This document shows positions 48,917-57,696 of a stretch of 64,000 bases of DNA, in pieces. Source of the DNA: Phocaeicola coprocola DSM 17136. Lineage in GTDB: Bacteria > Bacteroidota > Bacteroidia > Bacteroidales > Bacteroidaceae. The notes under the pieces were generated by a model. The model searched no databases. It was not told where the DNA came from and was given only the letters and a program-made list of their open reading frames with translations. The stretch lies in assembly GCF_000154845.1 (NCBI RefSeq), contig NZ_DS981470.1, positions 1-64,000 on the forward strand. The letters run 5' to 3'. The position numbers and the translations under genes were made by a program. Position 1 is the first letter of the stretch, and every line of letters starts with the position of its first letter.

Positions 48917-48960
48917 TTAACAGCCTGTTGAAAACTCTGAAGTTATCAACAGGCTGTTAA
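48917..48960 (+). terminator. hairpin after rnhB
   Basis: TTAACAGCCTGTTGA pairs perfectly with TCAACAGGCTGTTAA around a 14-base loop, 31 bases after the stop. The T-run is weak. Confidence 0.5.
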
Positions 48961-49079
48961 TAATTTGTAGTGATGTAATAGAGGTGAAACACCTTTGTCG
49001 TCCTATATTAAACGTACTGTCGTATATTCTTAAAATGGTTTCCGTTATTTTGCCCAAACAATAAATCAGATGTAAGTAT

Positions 49080-50513
49080 ATGAAAAAAATGTATAGACAA
49101 TGGTTGGGTATAGCGGCTCTGCTTTGCCACATTACGATGCAAGCTGCCGGAAATAAGGCGGTGGTAACAGGTACTGTGAAAGATACTCAAGGCAATCCGA
49201 TTGCAGGAGTCGTTGTAACAGATGGAAAGCATGTGACAGCTACTGATAGACAAGGTATATATATGTTGGATACTGATCCGTTCCGTCAGCCAATGGTTTA
49301 TATTTCTACTCCTGCTGATTATGTTCTTCCCGAGAAGGAAGGAGTGGCTGATGGCTTTTATCACTATCAGGATACTTCAAAAGTGGGGAATCGTTGTGAT
49401 TTTATTCTTCAGAAACGTAGTAAACAGACCGATGATTTTGTATTTATTCCTATTTCAGATCCTCAGGCTAAAAATGAAGCACAGTTGGATAGATTCCGTA
49501 AAGAAACCGTTCCCGATTTGATTCATACTGCCGATTCTCTGAAATCTTTAGAAGTTGTAGGTATGGGATTGGGCGATCTGGTATGGGATGCTATGGATTT
49601 GTATGCTCCTTACCGGAAAATTGTATCCAACTTGGGATTGACTATGTTTCAGGTTATGGGTAACCATGATTTCAATTTACTGTATTCGGATATGGAACGT
49701 ACGGCAGATCCTGGAAACGGATATGGAGAGAAGAACTATTATGAGATATTCGGGCCAACAAATTATTCTTTCAATATAGGTAAGGTACACGTCATAGCAA
49801 TGAAGAGTACAGATTACGAAGGAAAGAAAAAGTATGTAGAACGTTTTACCGAAGAGCAGCTTGAATGGTTGAAAAAAGATTTAAGTTATGTACCAGAAGG
49901 AACAACTGTCTTTTTGAATATTCATGCTCCGGTAGCGAATACAACGGTAAAAGGGGGCGACAATGTGCGTAATGCCAATGCATTGTTCCGTATTTTACGG
50001 CCTTATAAGGTTCATATCTTTTCGGGTCATACACATTTTTATGAAAACTCGCTTCCGGCTGCCGGTATATATGAGCATAACATCGGGGCAGCTTGTGGAG
50101 CCTGGTGGGCAGGTGATGTGAATCGTTGCGGTGCTCCTAATGGTTATCTGGTGGTGACGGTCAAAGGGAATGATGTGAAATGGCGTTATAAGGCAACCGG
50201 ACGTCCGGCTGACTACCAGTTCCGTGTATATAAGCCTGGCGAATTTGAAACTCAGAAACAATATGTTGTTGCCAATATTTGGGATTGGGATATAGCCTAT
50301 ACTGTAAACTGGTATGAAGACGGAGTGCTGAAAGGTGCCATGCAGCAATTCGATGACGAAGACCAGGACTATCTGACAATGAAGAAGGGCAAGCGTACTG
50401 GCTATCATACCCGTCATTTATTCCGGGCATGTCCTTCTAAACAAGCAAAAAAAATAAAAATTGAAGTAAAGAATCGATTTGGTGAAATCTTTATACAGGA
50501 AGTAGAATTGTAG
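49080..50513 (+). CDS. secreted calcineurin-like phosphoesterase
   Basis: This 477-residue protein has a signal peptide (GIAALLCHITMQAAG). A small N-terminal beta domain (about 27-95, GTVKDTQGNPIAGVVVTDG) precedes a metallophosphatase core (about 110-340) with the metal motifs GLGDLVWD, GNHDFN and GHTHFYEN. A C-terminal domain of about 130 residues (RYKATGRPADYQFRVY) follows. The order matches the MetallophosN-Metallophos-MetallophosC family. It is probably periplasmic or surface-located; the substrate is unknown. Confidence 0.9.
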   Translation: MKKMYRQWLGIAALLCHITMQAAGNKAVVTGTVKDTQGNPIAGVVVTDGKHVTATDRQGIYMLDTDPFRQPMVYISTPADYVLPEKEGVADGFYHYQDTSKVGNRCDFILQKRSKQTDDFVFIPISDPQAKNEAQLDRFRKETVPDLIHTADSLKSLEVVGMGLGDLVWDAMDLYAPYRKIVSNLGLTMFQVMGNHDFNLLYSDMERTADPGNGYGEKNYYEIFGPTNYSFNIGKVHVIAMKSTDYEGKKKYVERFTEEQLEWLKKDLSYVPEGTTVFLNIHAPVANTTVKGGDNVRNANALFRILRPYKVHIFSGHTHFYENSLPAAGIYEHNIGAACGAWWAGDVNRCGAPNGYLVVTVKGNDVKWRYKATGRPADYQFRVYKPGEFETQKQYVVANIWDWDIAYTVNWYEDGVLKGAMQQFDDEDQDYLTMKKGKRTGYHTRHLFRACPSKQAKKIKIEVKNRFGEIFIQEVEL

Positions 50514-50673
50514 AAATACCTGTTTTTTATTTTGATTATTCCCCCTCTCAGTCTGTGTGAAGATAGAAAGGGGGATTTGTTTTTATTGACGGTTCTGTTT
50601 ATCAGGGGATATATTCAGTTGGGATGATACATAAAAAGAGTGAAAACTTATGCTTAATACGAGGGATATTTTG

Positions 50674-50681
50674 TATTTTTG
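50674..50681 (+). promoter_or_regulatory. -7 box of gpmI
   Basis: TATTTTTG matches TAnnTTTG, 51 bases before the gpmI ATG at 50733. The -33 element is not clear. Confidence 0.45.
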
Positions 50682-50732
50682 CATGTTGTAAAGCATACAC
50701 TCGATATATCAACTTTTAAACAAAATAATATT

Positions 50733-52247
50733 ATGGCTAAGAAAGCTCTTTTAATGATTCTTGATGGTTGGGGATGTGGCGACCACAAGAAAGATGATGT
50801 GATCTTTAACACTCCTACTCCGTATTGGGACAGTTTGCTGGCAGAATATCCTCATTCACAGTTGCAGGCTAGCGGTGAAAATGTTGGTTTGCCTGATGGC
50901 CAGATGGGTAACTCTGAAGTAGGTCACTTGAACATCGGTGCAGGACGTATCGTTTATCAGGACTTGGTGAAGATCAATCGTGCTTGTGCCGACGGTAGCA
51001 TCATGCAAAACAAAGAAGTTGTTTCAGCCTTCTCATATGCTAAGGAACATGGAAAGAATATCCATTTCATGGGATTGACTTCAAATGGTGGTGTACACTC
51101 TTCATTGGATCACTTGTTCAAATTGTGCGACATTGCTAAAGAATACGGACTGGAAAATACATTTATCCACTGCTTCATGGATGGTCGTGATACAGACCCG
51201 AAGAGTGGTAAAGGATTTATCGAAGAACTGACAGCTCATTGTGCACAGTCTGCTGGTAAGATTGCTTCTATTGTTGGTCGTTTCTATGCAATGGACCGTG
51301 ACAAACGTTGGGAACGTGTAAAAGAAGCTTACAGCCTGTTGGTAAACGGTATTGGAAAGAAAGCTACTGATATGGTTCAGGCTATGCAGGAATCTTACGA
51401 CGAAGGTGTAACTGATGAATTTATCAAACCTATCGTTAATGCAAACTTCGATGGTACTATCAAGGAAGGTGATGTAGTTATCTTCTTCAACTATCGTAAC
51501 GACCGTGCAAAGGAATTGACTATTGTATTGACTCAGCAGGATATGCCTGAAGCAGGTATGAAGACTATTCCGGGATTGCAGTATTACTGTATGACTCCGT
51601 ATGATGCATCTTTCAAGGGTGTTCATATCCTGTTCGATAAGGAAAATGTACAGAATACATTGGGCGAATATCTGGCTGCCAATGGAAAGACTCAGCTTCA
51701 CATTGCTGAAACAGAAAAATATGCTCACGTAACATTCTTCTTCAACGGTGGACGTGAAACTCCGTACGATAACGAAGATCGTATCTTGGTTCCGAGCCCG
51801 AAAGTTGCTACTTACGACTTGAAACCTGAAATGAGTGCTTACGAAGTGAAAGATAAACTGGTTGAAGCTATCAATACTCAGAAGTACGATTTCATCGTAG
51901 TAAACTATGCTAACGGTGATATGGTAGGACATACTGGTATTTATGAAGCTATCGAAAAAGCTGTAAAAGCTATTGACGACTGCGTGAAAGATACTGTAGA
52001 AGCTGCCAAAGCTAATGATTATGAAGTTATCATCATTGCTGACCACGGTAATGCAGACCATGCACTGAATGAAGATGGAACTCCAAATACAGCACACTCT
52101 TTGAATCCGGTTCCGTTTGTTTATGTAACTGCAAACAAGGATGCTAAAGTAGAAAACGGTGTACTTGCTGATGTTGCTCCTTCTATTCTGCACATCATGG
52201 GAATGCCTCAGCCTGCTGAAATGTCAGGTAAAGATTTGATTAAGTAA
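50733..52247 (+). CDS. gpmI: 2,3-bisphosphoglycerate-independent phosphoglycerate mutase
   Basis: GpmI interconverts 3- and 2-phosphoglycerate in glycolysis and is manganese-dependent. The product is 504 residues, normal for the family, when started at ATG 50733. A start at 50679 would lie inside the -7 box. Visible motifs are [11 protein letters not shown], the phosphoserine loop [52 protein letters not shown]-type [11 protein letters not shown] and HSLNPVPFV. It stands alone with its own terminator. Codon use is strongly biased, as expected for a highly expressed gene. Confidence 0.97.
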   Translation: MAKKALLMILDGWGCGDHKKDDVIFNTPTPYWDSLLAEYPHSQLQASGENVGLPDGQMGNSEVGHLNIGAGRIVYQDLVKINRACADGSIMQNKEVVSAFSYAKEHGKNIHFMGLTSNGGVHSSLDHLFKLCDIAKEYGLENTFIHCFMDGRDTDPKSGKGFIEELTAHCAQSAGKIASIVGRFYAMDRDKRWERVKEAYSLLVNGIGKKATDMVQAMQESYDEGVTDEFIKPIVNANFDGTIKEGDVVIFFNYRNDRAKELTIVLTQQDMPEAGMKTIPGLQYYCMTPYDASFKGVHILFDKENVQNTLGEYLAANGKTQLHIAETEKYAHVTFFFNGGRETPYDNEDRILVPSPKVATYDLKPEMSAYEVKDKLVEAINTQKYDFIVVNYANGDMVGHTGIYEAIEKAVKAIDDCVKDTVEAAKANDYEVIIIADHGNADHALNEDGTPNTAHSLNPVPFVYVTANKDAKVENGVLADVAPSILHIMGMPQPAEMSGKDLIK

Positions 52248-52553
52248 TAAAATACTTTTTTATATCAAAAGGGAATAATCTCACTGGATTATTCCCTTTT
52301 TTTGATTGATACATCTATATGTTCTTTTCTCAGCTCAGGTCTTCAGAGCCTTTTTTCGTGTCTGTTTTCTTTGTTGTACGACAAAACTCCTTGCAATAAT
52401 CTTTTGTGATACAATAAAATTCCATAATTTTATACTTTGAAAATAGGAGCAATTGTTTTTCCTGTTATATTGATATTGCCAGTTTTGATAGCTTTATGAT
52501 TTTAGTAATTAACAGGTTGCTCCAATCTTAAATCGAACTTATATAAATATGCT
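52248..52553. other. intergenic region after gpmI
   Basis: About 305 bases containing the gpmI terminator and AT-rich DNA. I see no gene and no convincing promoter for the next operon. Confidence 0.5.
52267..52300 (+). terminator. terminator after gpmI
   Basis: AAAAGGGAATAATC pairs perfectly with GATTATTCCCTTTT around TCACTG and runs into further T residues, 20 bases after the stop. Confidence 0.85.
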
Positions 52554-53069
52554 ATGACGAATCGACAATTGAATTTTGAGAATATTCATAGAGTAGAAAA
52601 TCTTACATACGAATCTCTGGAAAAGAAATACATCAACGTACAGGTCGTAGGAACTGTATTGACGTATATCGGTATGATGCTTCTTGTGCTGTTCATCCTT
52701 TTGGTAGAAAAATTATCCTATCGTACTTTCATTGTTGCCGGTATGGAAGGTTTGCTGCTTTGTTCAGCTATTATCAATCTGATTCTTCTACCCAAGGCAT
52801 ATGCCTATAAAGGGTTTGCTTTCCGTGAGCACGATATCACCTACCGGTCCGGCCTCTTTTTCCCTACTATTGTGACGATTCCTTTGTGTAAGGTACAGCA
52901 AGTGAGTATACAGCAGAATCCTATCAGCAAGATTTTCGGTCTGTATTCGATAGCTATAGTCAACGGAGCACAGTTTGAGGCTGAAACAGTTATCCCGGGA
53001 CTGACGAAAGCGAGAGCAGACGAAATGAAAACAATCATAATGGAGTACATACAACATGGAACGATCTGA
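52554..53069 (+). CDS. YdbS-like PH-domain membrane protein
   Basis: This 171-residue protein has two membrane helices (about 30-50 and 58-80) followed by a bPH_2-type domain (about 85-165, with YRSGLFFPTIVTIPLCKVQQVSI). Members of this family pair with a larger YdbT-like protein. The next gene is such a protein and overlaps by 14 bases. The biochemical role is not established. Confidence 0.85.
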   Translation: MTNRQLNFENIHRVENLTYESLEKKYINVQVVGTVLTYIGMMLLVLFILLVEKLSYRTFIVAGMEGLLLCSAIINLILLPKAYAYKGFAFREHDITYRSGLFFPTIVTIPLCKVQQVSIQQNPISKIFGLYSIAIVNGAQFEAETVIPGLTKARADEMKTIIMEYIQHGTI

Positions 53070-54585
53070 CTTCTCTGTACCGCGCAGAATGAGTAAGAGT
53101 GCCTTTATCATCCTGTTGGTAAAGGAATTATTGAGTTATGCCGGTCCATTTCTTATTTGGGCTATTATCAAGCTGTTCAATTCCGGCAGGCAGCGTTCCC
53201 TTATGGAAACAATGGAGATGTTGTTGTTTCTGTTTATCTGTTATCTGGTATTCTCTGTAGTGACGGCATTTATCAGTTATTACTACAAGAAGTATTATAT
53301 TAAAAACGGAAATCTGATTTTTATTTACGGATTTCTTAAGAAAGAAACAGTCATACCGTTGCAAAAAATACAGTCGTTGAGAACCCGACGAGGCTTTATG
53401 TACCGTCTGCTCGATATGAAAGGTGTTTCGTTCGATACACTTGCGTCCAAAGCAGCGGAAGTAGAACTCATTTTGGATTATAAGGACTGGGACGCCCTGA
53501 TTGAAAGGATCGAACAGCAGGAACAAATGCCGGAGGAGGATAAACAGCCGACGGAAGAGAATTGTGTAATCCGAGAAGCAAAGCCTGTTGCTAATAAATA
53601 CACGCTGAAACTGAGTAATCTGAATCTGATAAAAGGGGCCTTCTGTCAGAATCATTTCCGGGGAATGATTGTGTTGCTGGGTATTCTGTTTACATTTTAC
53701 GATAAAGTACTTTCGGCAAGCGATAGAATATTGAATCTCTTCATCGATTATGTCAATGAACATGCCGATTATGCTTCTTTGTCGGTAACGGTATTTGTCA
53801 TATGCATTATCGTATTATATCTTGTCATAATGATATTGTGGATTGTGAACGTATTTATGCAGTATTACAATATGGAGGTACAGATAGACAAAGCTCAGTT
53901 ATCTTTCGAGAGTGGTTTGTTTACTCGTTTCAGCAGTCGGTTTTCGTACGATAAGGTTTGTACAGTTTACGTAAAACAAAATATTATAGAAAAATGCCTG
54001 GGCTGTTGTACGATTATGCTGAAGCAAGCCTTCAATGCAACCCAAAAAGATAATGAGAGTGATGTGAAAATATACGGATCGAACACTTCCGAACATTTTC
54101 TGAACTGGTGGCTAGGCAAAGATTATGTGTCTTCGCAGAGTATAATATCTGCGAAATCCGGTAAAGGGGTTATAGGGTATACTGTCAGGTTTGATATTCC
54201 TGTTTCGCTGATTGTCTGTATCGTATTATGTTATTACGAATTATACTCATGGCTGGCAGTACCTGTGGTATATATGCTCATATCTTTAGTAAAAGGAATT
54301 CTGGCCGCTTGCAGAAGCAGCATCATCTTAAAAGAGGATTATCTTGAAATAAACAACGGTAAGTTGGCCGATATCAGAAACTACATTAAATATACGAATG
54401 TTGAGTTTGTAAGTCTTAAACAAACGCCATTCACTCCTTTCTTTCACCGGGTAAATCTTATTATTTCTACAAATGGAACTTCATTCAAAGTGAGAAGTCT
54501 GAAAGAGGCAGAAGCAAGAGATGTGTATGAGCTTCTGATAAGTAATAGTGTGGAACAAGAAAAGAGTAATAGGAACTTGAAATGA
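53056..54585 (+). CDS. YdbT-like protein with tandem PH domains
   Basis: This 509-residue membrane protein repeats the unit helix pair plus bPH_2 domain three times: first domain about 70-160 (LKKETVIPLQKIQSLRTRRG), second about 275-345 (SGLFTRFSSRFSYDKVCTVY), third about 415-500 (EINNGKLADIRNYIKYTNV). Membrane helices precede each. It forms an operon with the smaller YdbS-like gene. The function is unknown beyond a membrane location. Confidence 0.85.
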   Translation: MERSDFSVPRRMSKSAFIILLVKELLSYAGPFLIWAIIKLFNSGRQRSLMETMEMLLFLFICYLVFSVVTAFISYYYKKYYIKNGNLIFIYGFLKKETVIPLQKIQSLRTRRGFMYRLLDMKGVSFDTLASKAAEVELILDYKDWDALIERIEQQEQMPEEDKQPTEENCVIREAKPVANKYTLKLSNLNLIKGAFCQNHFRGMIVLLGILFTFYDKVLSASDRILNLFIDYVNEHADYASLSVTVFVICIIVLYLVIMILWIVNVFMQYYNMEVQIDKAQLSFESGLFTRFSSRFSYDKVCTVYVKQNIIEKCLGCCTIMLKQAFNATQKDNESDVKIYGSNTSEHFLNWWLGKDYVSSQSIISAKSGKGVIGYTVRFDIPVSLIVCIVLCYYELYSWLAVPVVYMLISLVKGILAACRSSIILKEDYLEINNGKLADIRNYIKYTNVEFVSLKQTPFTPFFHRVNLIISTNGTSFKVRSLKEAEARDVYELLISNSVEQEKSNRNLK

Positions 54586-54595
54586 TAAATAAGGC

Positions 54596-54665
54596 GAGTC
54601 TGATATAAAATCAGGAAACTGTAAGTAGATTCTTACTGACAGATCTTGCATTTTATACCAGACTC
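54596..54665. terminator. bidirectional terminator between convergent genes
   Basis: GAGTCTGATATAAAAT pairs with ATTTTATACCAGACTC with one mismatch, around a loop with its own small stem. It lies between the YdbT-like gene and ahpF. Confidence 0.6.
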
Positions 54666-54674
54666 ACTTTAATA

Positions 54675-56249
54675 TTAGCAAATACCTTTTATTCTGTCTT
54701 CAAAGGCAGAAAGGGCAGCCTTAGCTCCTTCACCCATCGATATGATAATTTGTTTATATGCTACGTCGGACACGTCGCCGGCTGCATAAACACCTGGTAT
54801 GGCTGTACGACAATTTCTGTCGGTTAAGATTTCTCCCATGCGGTTGGTATCCAGCTCTCCGGCGAAAGGCTGGCTGTTTGCTGCGAGCCCGATTTGAACA
54901 AAAACACCATCAAGCGGTAATATGCTTTCTGTTTCATCCAGGCGGTTCTTGATGCGCAACGCAGTCATAGCCTCTCCGTTGCCTTGTACTTCGAGGGTCT
55001 GTATCGAAGTAGAAACCTCGACATTCTCCAGTGAACGTAATTTATCCTGCAACACTTGGTCGGCCTTCAGTGTATCCATAAATTCCAGCACGGTCACTTT
55101 TGCACAGATACCTGCCAAATCGATAGCCGCTTCTACTCCGGAATTTCCTCCACCGATTACGGCTACATGTTTTCCTTTGTAGAAAGGACCGTCGCAATGC
55201 GGACAGAAGGCTACTCCACGACCGATATATTCGCTTTCTCCCGGCACATTCAGTTTACGCCAGGAAGCTCCGGTAGCGATAATTAGAGCGGGTGCAAGAA
55301 ATTTTTCTCCACCTTTAACGGTCAATTGCTTATCACTGCCCTGCAAGGAGAATGATTCTATCTGGCGGTTGTCACATATTGTGATGTTTTCATAATGCGA
55401 CAGATGGGTCCGTAAATCGGAAGATAGGTTTTTTCCAGTGGTGTAAGGAATGGAAGTTACGTTTTCGATTCCTACTGTTTCGTTTACCTGACCTCCTATG
55501 CGTCCGGCAACCAGTCCGACCTTCAGCCCTTTTCGTGCTGAATAAATGGCAGCAGAAACACCGGCGGGACCCCCTCCTGCTACCAATACATCAAAGTGTC
55601 GCTCTTCTGTTGTAGGTTGAGAAGAAGAGTCAGTTCCCATTTTACTTTCCAGCTTATCCAGCAGTTCTCCCAGGTTACTGCGTCCTACATGTATGGATTC
55701 TCCATTCAACCAGACAGAAGGAACTGCCTGAATCTTGAGTTGTTGAACCTCATTTTCATGTAATGCCCCGTCTACGATACGGTGTGAGAGCCGAGGGTTA
55801 AGCAGTGTCATTACATTGATCGCTTGTACTACGTCCGGACAGTTTGTACAAGAAAGTGACATATAAGTTGTTACCGTAGCATTTCCTTGCAGACATTCAA
55901 TTCTCCGTCGGGTAGCATCGTCGGGAAGATTTTTCCCTTTGCCATCAGCATTCAGCACTGCGAGCAGCAGTGAACTGAATTCATGTCCGTTGGGCACTGC
56001 CTGAAAACAGATACGCAAGTCTTCTCCATTTCTTAAAATCCGGAACTCCAGTCCTTCGCTTTCGCGGACGGTACACGATATTTTATCCGAACACGATGCT
56101 GTATCTTCGAGTAACTCAATCAGTTCATTGCGGCTCTCATGCTGAGGATGTACTGCAATGTCGAATACATAGTCAGCTTCCAGTCCGGCAAAAATCTGTC
56201 TTAGTTGTTCTTTAACGCTGTATCCAACATAAACAGTCCTCCCTTTCAT
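54675..56249 (-). CDS. ahpF: alkyl hydroperoxide reductase subunit F
   Basis: AhpF passes electrons from NADH to AhpC to reduce peroxides. The 524-residue flavoprotein has an N-terminal double thioredoxin-fold domain (about 1-200, active CTNC in MSLSCTNCPDVVQ), an FAD-binding motif (AGGGPAGVSAAIYSA), the redox CxxC in AFCPHCDGPFYKGK, an NADH-binding motif (VIGGGNSGVEAAID) and a C-terminal FAD segment (AAGDVSDVAYKQI). It starts two bases after the ahpC stop and is cotranscribed with it. Confidence 0.96.
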   Translation of the reverse strand: MKGRTVYVGYSVKEQLRQIFAGLEADYVFDIAVHPQHESRNELIELLEDTASCSDKISCTVRESEGLEFRILRNGEDLRICFQAVPNGHEFSSLLLAVLNADGKGKNLPDDATRRRIECLQGNATVTTYMSLSCTNCPDVVQAINVMTLLNPRLSHRIVDGALHENEVQQLKIQAVPSVWLNGESIHVGRSNLGELLDKLESKMGTDSSSQPTTEERHFDVLVAGGGPAGVSAAIYSARKGLKVGLVAGRIGGQVNETVGIENVTSIPYTTGKNLSSDLRTHLSHYENITICDNRQIESFSLQGSDKQLTVKGGEKFLAPALIIATGASWRKLNVPGESEYIGRGVAFCPHCDGPFYKGKHVAVIGGGNSGVEAAIDLAGICAKVTVLEFMDTLKADQVLQDKLRSLENVEVSTSIQTLEVQGNGEAMTALRIKNRLDETESILPLDGVFVQIGLAANSQPFAGELDTNRMGEILTDRNCRTAIPGVYAAGDVSDVAYKQIIISMGEGAKAALSAFEDRIKGIC

Positions 56250-56251
56250 TA

Positions 56252-56818
56252 TCAGATTTTACCTACCAGATCGATGCTTGGCTTCAATGTTTCCTTACCT
56301 TTTTTCCACTTAGCAGGACATACCTCACCGTCGTGAGAAGCTACAAACTGAGCTGCTTCTACCTTTCTCAATAGTTCATCAGCATTTCGTCCGATACTGT
56401 TGTCCTGTATTTCTACTAGTTTGATAAGGCCTTCCGGATTCACAACAAATGTACCTCTGTATGCCATTCCATCTTCTTCAATCATTACTCCAAATGCACG
56501 TGATAAAGCTCCTGTCGGATCGGCAAGCATCGGATACTGTATTTTACGGATACTTTCGGATGCATCATGCCATGCCTTATGTACAAAGTGTGAATCGGTA
56601 CTTACAGAATAAACTTCCACACCCATTGCTTTAAACTGTTCGTATTTCTCTGCCATATCTACCAGCTCGGTCGGGCAAACAAAGGTAAAATCGGCAGGAT
56701 AGAAAAAGAAAATAGCCCATTTACCTTTGATGTCTTCGTTTGATACTGTAATGAACTGACCATTGTGAAAAGCCTGTACCTTAAATTCAGGTACTCTAGA
56801 GTTGATAATTGTAGTCAT
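56252..56818 (-). CDS. ahpC: alkyl hydroperoxide reductase subunit C (peroxiredoxin)
   Basis: AhpC reduces hydrogen peroxide and organic peroxides. The 188-residue 2-Cys peroxiredoxin has the peroxidatic Cys48 in FYPADFTFVCPTEL and the resolving Cys167 in DGEVCPAKW. Length and motifs are typical. It is the first gene of the ahpCF operon, behind a consensus promoter whose start-site region is covered by a 7-1-7 palindrome. Confidence 0.97.
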   Translation of the reverse strand: MTTIINSRVPEFKVQAFHNGQFITVSNEDIKGKWAIFFFYPADFTFVCPTELVDMAEKYEQFKAMGVEVYSVSTDSHFVHKAWHDASESIRKIQYPMLADPTGALSRAFGVMIEEDGMAYRGTFVVNPEGLIKLVEIQDNSIGRNADELLRKVEAAQFVASHDGEVCPAKWKKGKETLKPSIDLVGKI

Positions 56819-56851
56819 AATTTATATGTTTTTAGTTGATTATTTTTAAAT

Positions 56852-56866
56852 TTGTAATTATTACAA
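56852..56866. promoter_or_regulatory. PerR/Fur-like 7-1-7 box at ahpC
   Basis: TTGTAATTATTACAA is a perfect 15-base palindrome with 7-base arms around one base. It differs from the Bacillus Per box (TTATAATNATTATAA) at two symmetric positions. It begins two bases downstream of the -7 element, so a bound protein would block transcription. Confidence 0.6.
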
Positions 56867-56868
56867 TA

Positions 56869-56899
56869 CAAAGGTACGCTTCTCTTACCGTACGGGCAA
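56869..56899 (-). promoter_or_regulatory. promoter of ahpCF
   Basis: On the minus strand, TTG (56899-56897), 20 bases, then TACCTTTG (56876-56869) matches the consensus. Confidence 0.65.
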
Positions 56900-56962
56900 T
56901 ACCTACTTTTAGGTATATTTCTTTGTTGAAAAATCTTGGTTGTGACTGTTATAATTCTGCTA

Positions 56963-56995
56963 TTTGCTTCTTTACCATACTTTTTTGTAATTTTG
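56963..56995 (+). promoter_or_regulatory. promoter of the DUF3109 gene
   Basis: TTTG at 56963-56966, 21 bases, then TAATTTTG at 56988-56995 matches the consensus, 36 bases before the gene. It diverges from the ahpCF promoter. Confidence 0.65.
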
Positions 56996-57031
56996 CAGCA
57001 TTAATGACTAACCGATATAGATAAAAAGAAA

Positions 57032-57613
57032 ATGGTACAGATAGATGATGTAATAGTCAGTTTGGATGTATTTCGTGAGAAGTTTGTTTGTAATCTCGAT
57101 GCCTGTAAGGGAGAGTGCTGCATTGAAGGAGATGCTGGTGCTCCTGTAGAGCTGGAAGAAGTAGAAAAGCTGGAAGAGGTACTTCCTGTTATATGGGACG
57201 AACTTTCTCCGGAAGCTCGTGCGGTAATCGATAAGCAGGGAGTCGTCTATACCGATTCGGAGGGAGATCTGGTTACTTCTATCGTGAATGGCAAAGACTG
57301 TGTGTTTACTTGTTACGATGATAAAGGCTATTGTTATTGTGCAATAGAGAAAGCCTATCGTGAAGGCCGCTGTAATTTTTACAAGCCAGTATCGTGTCAT
57401 TTATATCCTATTCGTGTAGGCGATTACGGACCTTATAAGGCAGTGAATTATCATCGCTGGGATGTATGCAAGGCTGCGGTTTTATTGGGAAAGAAAGAAA
57501 ATGTACCGGTTTACAAGTTCTTGAAAGAACCATTGATAAGAAAATTTGGCGAAGCATGGTATGCCGAATTGGAGAATGTCGCTGAAGAATTGGAAAAGCA
57601 GCATATCATTTAA
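57032..57613 (+). CDS. DUF3109 family cysteine-rich protein
   Basis: This 193-residue cytoplasmic protein has clustered cysteines (FVCNLDACKGECC near the N-terminus, DCVFTCYDDKGYCYCAIEKAY, CNFYKPVSCHLYPIR). The spacing resembles YkgJ-type metal or Fe-S binding proteins and is the DUF3109 family pattern. The function is unknown. It diverges from the peroxide-defence operon, which may hint at redox-related regulation, though that is inference. Confidence 0.88.
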   Translation: MVQIDDVIVSLDVFREKFVCNLDACKGECCIEGDAGAPVELEEVEKLEEVLPVIWDELSPEARAVIDKQGVVYTDSEGDLVTSIVNGKDCVFTCYDDKGYCYCAIEKAYREGRCNFYKPVSCHLYPIRVGDYGPYKAVNYHRWDVCKAAVLLGKKENVPVYKFLKEPLIRKFGEAWYAELENVAEELEKQHII

Positions 57614-57617
57614 TCGG

Positions 57618-57679
57618 ATATAAACAAGGTGTAAGAATATTGGAGTGATACGTCCTATTTTCTTACACCTTGTTTATAT
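57618..57679. terminator. bidirectional terminator, 20-bp stem
   Basis: ATATAAACAAGGTGTAAGAA (57618-57637) is perfectly complementary to 57660-57679 around a 22-base loop. It lies between convergent genes. Confidence 0.8.
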
Positions 57680-57696
57680 ATAAAGAAGTTGGAAAG

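Noticed and set aside
51102-52193. 363-residue ORF antisense to gpmI
   Set aside because: It lies wholly inside a highly biased core gene, is Ser/Phe/Ile-rich and matches no family. It is a codon-bias shadow.
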